NCBI RefSeq assembly: GCF_016836705.1
Contig: NZ_JAFCGY010000013.1
Span: 1-64,000, forward strand
Reading direction: 5' to 3'
Origin: Mesorhizobium caraganae
Lineage (GTDB): Bacteria; Pseudomonadota; Alphaproteobacteria; Rhizobiales; Rhizobiaceae
DNA length: 64,000 bases
Part shown: positions 60,366-64,000 of the stretch, in pieces
Position numbering within the stretch: position 1 is the first letter of the stretch
Layout: the number at the start of each line of letters is the position of its first letter
Notes under the pieces: model-generated
Database searches by the model: none
The model's input: the letters and a program-made list of their open reading frames with translations, nothing else
What the model was told of the DNA's origin: nothing
Made by a program: the position numbers and the translations under genes

Positions 60366-60458
60366 TGTCTTTCTGCCAAGGTTGCAAATTGTACCCATTT
60401 CGATACGGCGCTGATATGTATTGACTCCTAATCCGGTGCAATATACAAAATTGTCACC
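60366..60458. promoter_or_regulatory. Divergent control region, DUF1127/MocR
   Basis: The 93 bases hold TTGACT at 60420 followed, 15 bases later, by TATACA, a plausible promoter for the MocR gene. GTAC- and ATAC-containing motifs spaced on both sides (tgcaaattgtac, gcaatatacaaaattg) may be operator half-sites for the MocR protein. Not proven. Confidence 0.4.
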
Positions 60459-61871
60459 ATGACAAATTGGCTTCCTGATCTCACCACCGGTTCCGGCCCG
60501 CTCTATCAGCGCCTTGCCGACAGCATCGAGTCCGACATCGACAAGGGCATCATCGATGCAGGGGCAAAACTGCCGCCCCAGCGCGATCTCGCCTATGACA
60601 TCGGCACCACGGTCGGCACGATCGGCCGGGCCTATCAGTTGCTGCGCGAACGAGGGCTGGTGAGCGGCGAGGTCGGACGCGGAACCTATGTGCTGGCCCA
60701 GCAATCGGAAGCGGCGAGCCCCGAATTCGCCGAGCCCGCTGTGCAAGGCACGCGCTATGTCGATGCGCCGGCCGGCAAATTGCGCTTCGACAGCACGGCC
60801 GCGCCCGACATCGGCCAGGGCGCTATTGTCGCCGACATGCTTTTGCGCACGGTGCAGGACTATCCGCACGAGATTTCAAGCTACACCAGGGATTTTCCGG
60901 AGCGCTGGTTCGAGGCCGGCGCGCGCTGGCTGTCGCGCAATTCGTTCCGCCCGGCGGTCGAGACCATCGTTCCGACGCTCGGCACCCATGCCGCTGTCAT
61001 GGCGGCGATCGCGGCGCTGACCACGCCCGGCGACTATGTCGCCTTCGAGCACCTCACCTATTCGCAGATCGCCCGCAGCGCCGGGCTGATCGGGCGGCGC
61101 ATTGCACTGGTGGCATCGGACGAGGAAGGCCTCGATCCCGAGGATTTCGAACGCGTCTGTGCGCAAAAACACCCGAAAATGATCTTCCTGATGCCGACGG
61201 TGCAGAACCCGACGCTGGCGATCCTGTCGGTTTCGCGCCGTGAGGCGATCGCCCGCGTCGCGCGCGAGTACAATGTCATCCTCATCGAGGACGATCTCTA
61301 TGGCGGCTTGACCGACGATTCGACACCGCTGCTCGCCGAATATGCGCCCGAGCGCACCATCGTTGCCGGTGGCCTGTCGAAATCGGTCGCGGCAGGCGTC
61401 CGCGGCGGCTGGCTCTCCTGCCCGCCCGCCTATCGCCATCGCATCCGCGTCGCCCACAAGATGATGACCGGCGGCATGCCGTTCCTGCTGGCGGAGGTGA
61501 ATGCGCGGCTGGTGCTGTCCGGGCAGGCCGGCGACATCCGCCGGCGCAGCATCGCCGAAATCGCCGCCCGCATCGCCATCGTGCGCGAGACTTTGGCCGG
61601 CTTCGCCTTCAAGTCACACGACAGCGTGCCCTTCGTCTGGCTCACCTTGCCCGATCCCTGGCTGTCCGGCACCTTCCGCAGTGCATGCCTCGAAAATGGC
61701 GTGCTCCTCGACGACGAGGACGAGTTCAAGGCGGGGCGCTCCGAGCAGGTTTTCCACGGTGTTCGTTTCGGTGTCTCGCAGCCAAGGCGGCGCGAGGACA
61801 TTGCCGGCGGCGTCGCGGTGATCCGCCGGCTGCTGGAGGAAGGCCGCGCCGGCTACGACAGGTCTTCCTGA
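60459..61871 (+). CDS. MocR-family PLP-dependent regulator/aminotransferase
   Basis: 470 aa. The N-terminal GntR-type winged helix (residues about 10-75, KLPPQRDLAYDIGTTVGTIGRAYQLL) is followed by an aminotransferase class I/II fold. The cofactor lysine lies in AGGLSKSVAAGVRGG near residue 308, with PTVQNPTLAI and EDDLYGG as other cofactor contacts. MocR proteins bind DNA and sense PLP or an amino acid. The divergent DUF1127 gene is the likely target. Confidence 0.9.
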   Translation: MTNWLPDLTTGSGPLYQRLADSIESDIDKGIIDAGAKLPPQRDLAYDIGTTVGTIGRAYQLLRERGLVSGEVGRGTYVLAQQSEAASPEFAEPAVQGTRYVDAPAGKLRFDSTAAPDIGQGAIVADMLLRTVQDYPHEISSYTRDFPERWFEAGARWLSRNSFRPAVETIVPTLGTHAAVMAAIAALTTPGDYVAFEHLTYSQIARSAGLIGRRIALVASDEEGLDPEDFERVCAQKHPKMIFLMPTVQNPTLAILSVSRREAIARVAREYNVILIEDDLYGGLTDDSTPLLAEYAPERTIVAGGLSKSVAAGVRGGWLSCPPAYRHRIRVAHKMMTGGMPFLLAEVNARLVLSGQAGDIRRRSIAEIAARIAIVRETLAGFAFKSHDSVPFVWLTLPDPWLSGTFRSACLENGVLLDDEDEFKAGRSEQVFHGVRFGVSQPRRREDIAGGVAVIRRLLEEGRAGYDRSS

Positions 61872-61911
61872 CCCGTTGAGGCTTAACTGGTGCTCGCGGC
61901 CCTGGCCTCGG

Positions 61912-62076
61912 TCAGCCCTCTGCCTTGAAGTTTTTGGCTTCCCTCGCGCCCTTTTCCTTGCCGTGCTTCTCGGCCAGGTCCTTGGCTTGTTGCGGCGAAA
62001 CGTCGGTGATCTCGGCAAGATGCATAGCTTCCTTGTCCGAGAGGCGATTGTCTTTCTTGCCTTGCTTGGTGGCCAT
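61912..62076 (-). CDS. Small basic hypothetical protein
   Basis: 54 aa beginning MATKQGKKDNRLSDKEA and rich in lysine, with an AGGAGA motif about eight bases before the ATG. The part AMHLAEIT.. then SPQQAKDLAEKHGKEKGA is helical and resembles DUF3606-like small proteins, but only weakly. It lies between MocR and purL on the opposite strand. Confidence 0.6.
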   Translation of the reverse strand: MATKQGKKDNRLSDKEAMHLAEITDVSPQQAKDLAEKHGKEKGAREAKNFKAEG

Positions 62077-62264
62077 ATCCAGATCTCCTGATTGATTGGA
62101 GACCTAACGGCCGGAATGCCATAGCGTTCCCCGACGGGCTCCGCTGCCCCCTCGCCTTGTGGCTTTCCGGCGTTTTTCGTCGGCGGATGGGGTGTATCAC
62201 GCCAAAGCTTGCGTTAAGAGGGGACTCAGAAATCCCCCTCTCCCATGGATACCAATCGCTGCCC

Positions 62265-64000
62265 ATGACCATTTCCAATTCCGTGCCAATCACTCCGGAA
62301 CTCATTGCCGCGCACGGGCTGAAGCCCGACGAATACCAGCGCATCCTCGATCTGGTCGGGCGCGAGCCGAGCTTTACCGAACTCGGCATCTTCTCGGCGA
62401 TGTGGAACGAACACTGCTCCTATAAATCCTCGAAGAAATGGCTGCGCACGCTGCCCACCACCGGGCCGCAGGTCATCCAGGGTCCCGGCGAGAATGCCGG
62501 CGTAGTCGATATCGGCGACGGCGACTGCGTCGTCTTCAAGATGGAGAGCCATAACCACCCCTCCTACATCGAGCCCTATCAAGGTGCGGCGACCGGCGTC
62601 GGCGGCATTCTGCGCGACGTCTTCACCATGGGCGCGCGGCCGATCGCGGCGATGAACGCACTGCGCTTCGGCGCGCCCGACCATCCCAAGACGCGACATC
62701 TGGTCTCCGGCGTGGTTTCCGGCGTCGGCGGCTACGGCAATGCCTTCGGCGTCCCGACGGTTGGCGGCGAGGTCAATTTCGACGCTCGCTACAACGGCAA
62801 CATCCTGGTCAACGCCTTTGCCGCCGGCCTTGCCAAGACCGATGCGATCTTCCTGTCGGAAGCCAAGGGGGTCGGCCTGCCGGTCGTCTATCTCGGCGCC
62901 AAGACCGGACGCGATGGCGTCGGCGGCGCCACCATGGCCTCGGCCGAATTCGACGACAAGATCGACGAGAAGCGCCCGACCGTGCAGGTCGGCGATCCCT
63001 TCACCGAAAAGTGCCTGCTCGAGGCCTGCCTGGAGCTGATGGCATCGGGTGCCGTCATCGCCATCCAGGACATGGGTGCGGCCGGCCTCACCTGCTCGGC
63101 GGTCGAAATGGGCGCCAAGGGCGACCTCGGCATCGAACTTCAGCTCGACCAGGTGCCGGTGCGCGAAGAGCGCATGAGCGCCTATGAGATGATGCTCTCG
63201 GAAAGCCAGGAGCGCATGCTGATGGTGCTGCGCCCCGAGAAGGAAAAGGAAGCCGAAGCGATCTTCCACAAATGGGGCCTCGACTTCGCCATCGTCGGCA
63301 AGACCACCGACGATCTGCGCTTCCGCGTCATCCACCAGGGCGACGAGGTCGCCAATCTGCCGATCAAGGACCTTGGCGACAAGGCGCCGGAATATGACCG
63401 CCCCTGGGTCGAGCCGAAGAAGCCGGCGGCATTGGCGGCCGGCGATGCGCCGAAGGCCGATGTCGCCGACGCGCTGCTGAAGCTGCTCGGCGGGCCGGAT
63501 TTGTCGTCGCGGCGCTGGGTGTGGGAGCAGTATGATACGTTGATCCAGGGCAATTCGCTGCAACTGCCGGGCGGCGACGCCGGCGTGGTGCGCGTCGAAG
63601 GCCATCCGACCAAGGCGCTTGCCTTCTCCTCCGACGTCACACCGCGCTATTGCGAGGCCGACCCCTATGAGGGCGGTAAGCAGGCGGTGGCCGAATGCTG
63701 GCGCAACCTGACCGCCACCGGCGCGCTGCCGCTGGCGGCGACCGACAACCTCAATTTCGGCAATCCGGAGCGGCCGGAGATCATGGGTCAGCTGGTCGGC
63801 GCGGTGAAAGGCATTGGCGATGCCTGCCGCGCGCTCGGCTTCCCGATCGTGTCGGGCAATGTCTCGCTCTACAACGAGACCAACGGCCAGGGCATCCTGC
63901 CGACGCCGACCATAGGCGGCGTCGGGCTGATCGCCGACTGGTCGAAGATGACGCGCATCGGCTTTGCCGCCGAGGGCCAGATGATCGTGCTGGTCGGCGC
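62265..64000 (+). CDS. purL: Phosphoribosylformylglycinamidine synthase subunit PurL (3' end beyond window)
   Basis: The first 578 residues are within the window; the family is about 740 aa, so the C terminus is outside. ATP and substrate regions are clear: NEHCSYKSSKKWL near residue 50, ESHNHPSYIEPYQGAATGVGG, and GDPFTEKCLLEACLEL, followed by the second half with FSSDVTPRYCEADPYEGG. PurL makes FGAM from FGAR with ammonia from PurQ, via PurS. It is separated from purQ by five unrelated genes. The ATG at 62265 is preferred. Confidence 0.96.
   Translation, partial: MTISNSVPITPELIAAHGLKPDEYQRILDLVGREPSFTELGIFSAMWNEHCSYKSSKKWLRTLPTTGPQVIQGPGENAGVVDIGDGDCVVFKMESHNHPSYIEPYQGAATGVGGILRDVFTMGARPIAAMNALRFGAPDHPKTRHLVSGVVSGVGGYGNAFGVPTVGGEVNFDARYNGNILVNAFAAGLAKTDAIFLSEAKGVGLPVVYLGAKTGRDGVGGATMASAEFDDKIDEKRPTVQVGDPFTEKCLLEACLELMASGAVIAIQDMGAAGLTCSAVEMGAKGDLGIELQLDQVPVREERMSAYEMMLSESQERMLMVLRPEKEKEAEAIFHKWGLDFAIVGKTTDDLRFRVIHQGDEVANLPIKDLGDKAPEYDRPWVEPKKPAALAAGDAPKADVADALLKLLGGPDLSSRRWVWEQYDTLIQGNSLQLPGGDAGVVRVEGHPTKALAFSSDVTPRYCEADPYEGGKQAVAECWRNLTATGALPLAATDNLNFGNPERPEIMGQLVGAVKGIGDACRALGFPIVSGNVSLYNETNGQGILPTPTIGGVGLIADWSKMTRIGFAAEGQMIVLVG

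Noticed and set aside
62226..63605. 459-codon frame antisense to purL
   Set aside because: Shadow of purL; no start signal or family motifs.
1..64000. CRISPR array, tRNA or rRNA genes
   Set aside because: No regularly spaced repeats and no cloverleaf or rRNA-like segments were seen by eye; a tRNA scan was not possible.

Overview
The window reads as chromosomal DNA of an alphaproteobacterium of the order Rhizobiales, most likely Mesorhizobium or a close Phyllobacteriaceae relative. The pointers are high GC with strong third-position bias, a vitamin B12-dependent class II ribonucleotide reductase (nrdJ), several short DUF1127 proteins, a DUF1476 (ATP synthase zeta inhibitor) gene, a purC-purS-purQ cluster, and RIME-like intergenic palindromes. 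The genus is an inference; no rRNA, tRNA or CRISPR array was seen.

Layout. 1-4.2 kb: a minus-strand MCE/Mla lipid-transport operon (permease with STAS domain, ATPase, MlaD, lipoprotein). 4.3-13.5 kb: dgcA-type epimerase, MFS transporter, metallophosphoesterase, SDR, NADP-malic enzyme maeB, a DUF2865 protein and gltX. 13.5-14.3 kb: a gene-free stretch with an apparent IclR remnant, a DnaA-box-like site, two NrdR-box-like palindromes and a hairpin-rich leader ahead of nrdJ (14.3-18.1 kb). 18.2-19.4 kb: a RIME-like palindrome split by a decayed IS5-family element. 19.4-30.8 kb: small secreted or membrane proteins, a TfoX-C protein flanked by a diverged direct repeat, a long-form purC, methyltransferase, a LysR/DUF1127 divergent pair, a GH25 lipoprotein, a GFA protein, a frameshifted 2-oxoglutarate oxygenase, an alpha/beta hydrolase and a ParB-like protein.

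31-37 kb: a compact plus-strand operon with a dimethylformamidase-like protein, class III aminotransferase, BKACE-family beta-keto acid cleavage enzyme, DUF523/TudS-like protein, GNAT acetyltransferase and HDAC-like deacetylase. It looks like a catabolic pathway of unknown substrate and is the best candidate for an undescribed system. 37-43 kb: a cysteine-desulfurase-like protein, aldo/keto reductase, J-domain-like protein, DUF1127-like, DUF1993 and DUF1176 proteins and a hydrolase. 43.3-48.7 kb: a minus-strand molybdenum-hydroxylase maturation operon (flavin reductase, MoxR ATPase, CoxE-like VWA protein, two XdhC proteins, molybdopterin-binding/NTP-transferase fusion) without hydroxylase structural genes. 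48.9-57 kb: substrate-binding protein plus P1 peptidase, DUF2171, DUF2259, a membrane protein, purB, a complete RIME-like element, a VOC protein, a hydrolase, an HpcH/HpaI aldolase and DUF1476.

57.3-64 kb: purC-purS-purQ, then a lipoprotein, a Pr6Pr membrane protein, a DUF1127/MocR divergent pair and a small basic protein, then purL, which runs off the window. De novo purine synthesis is represented by purB, two structurally different purC genes, purS, purQ and purL; with nrdJ this makes nucleotide supply the main recurring theme.
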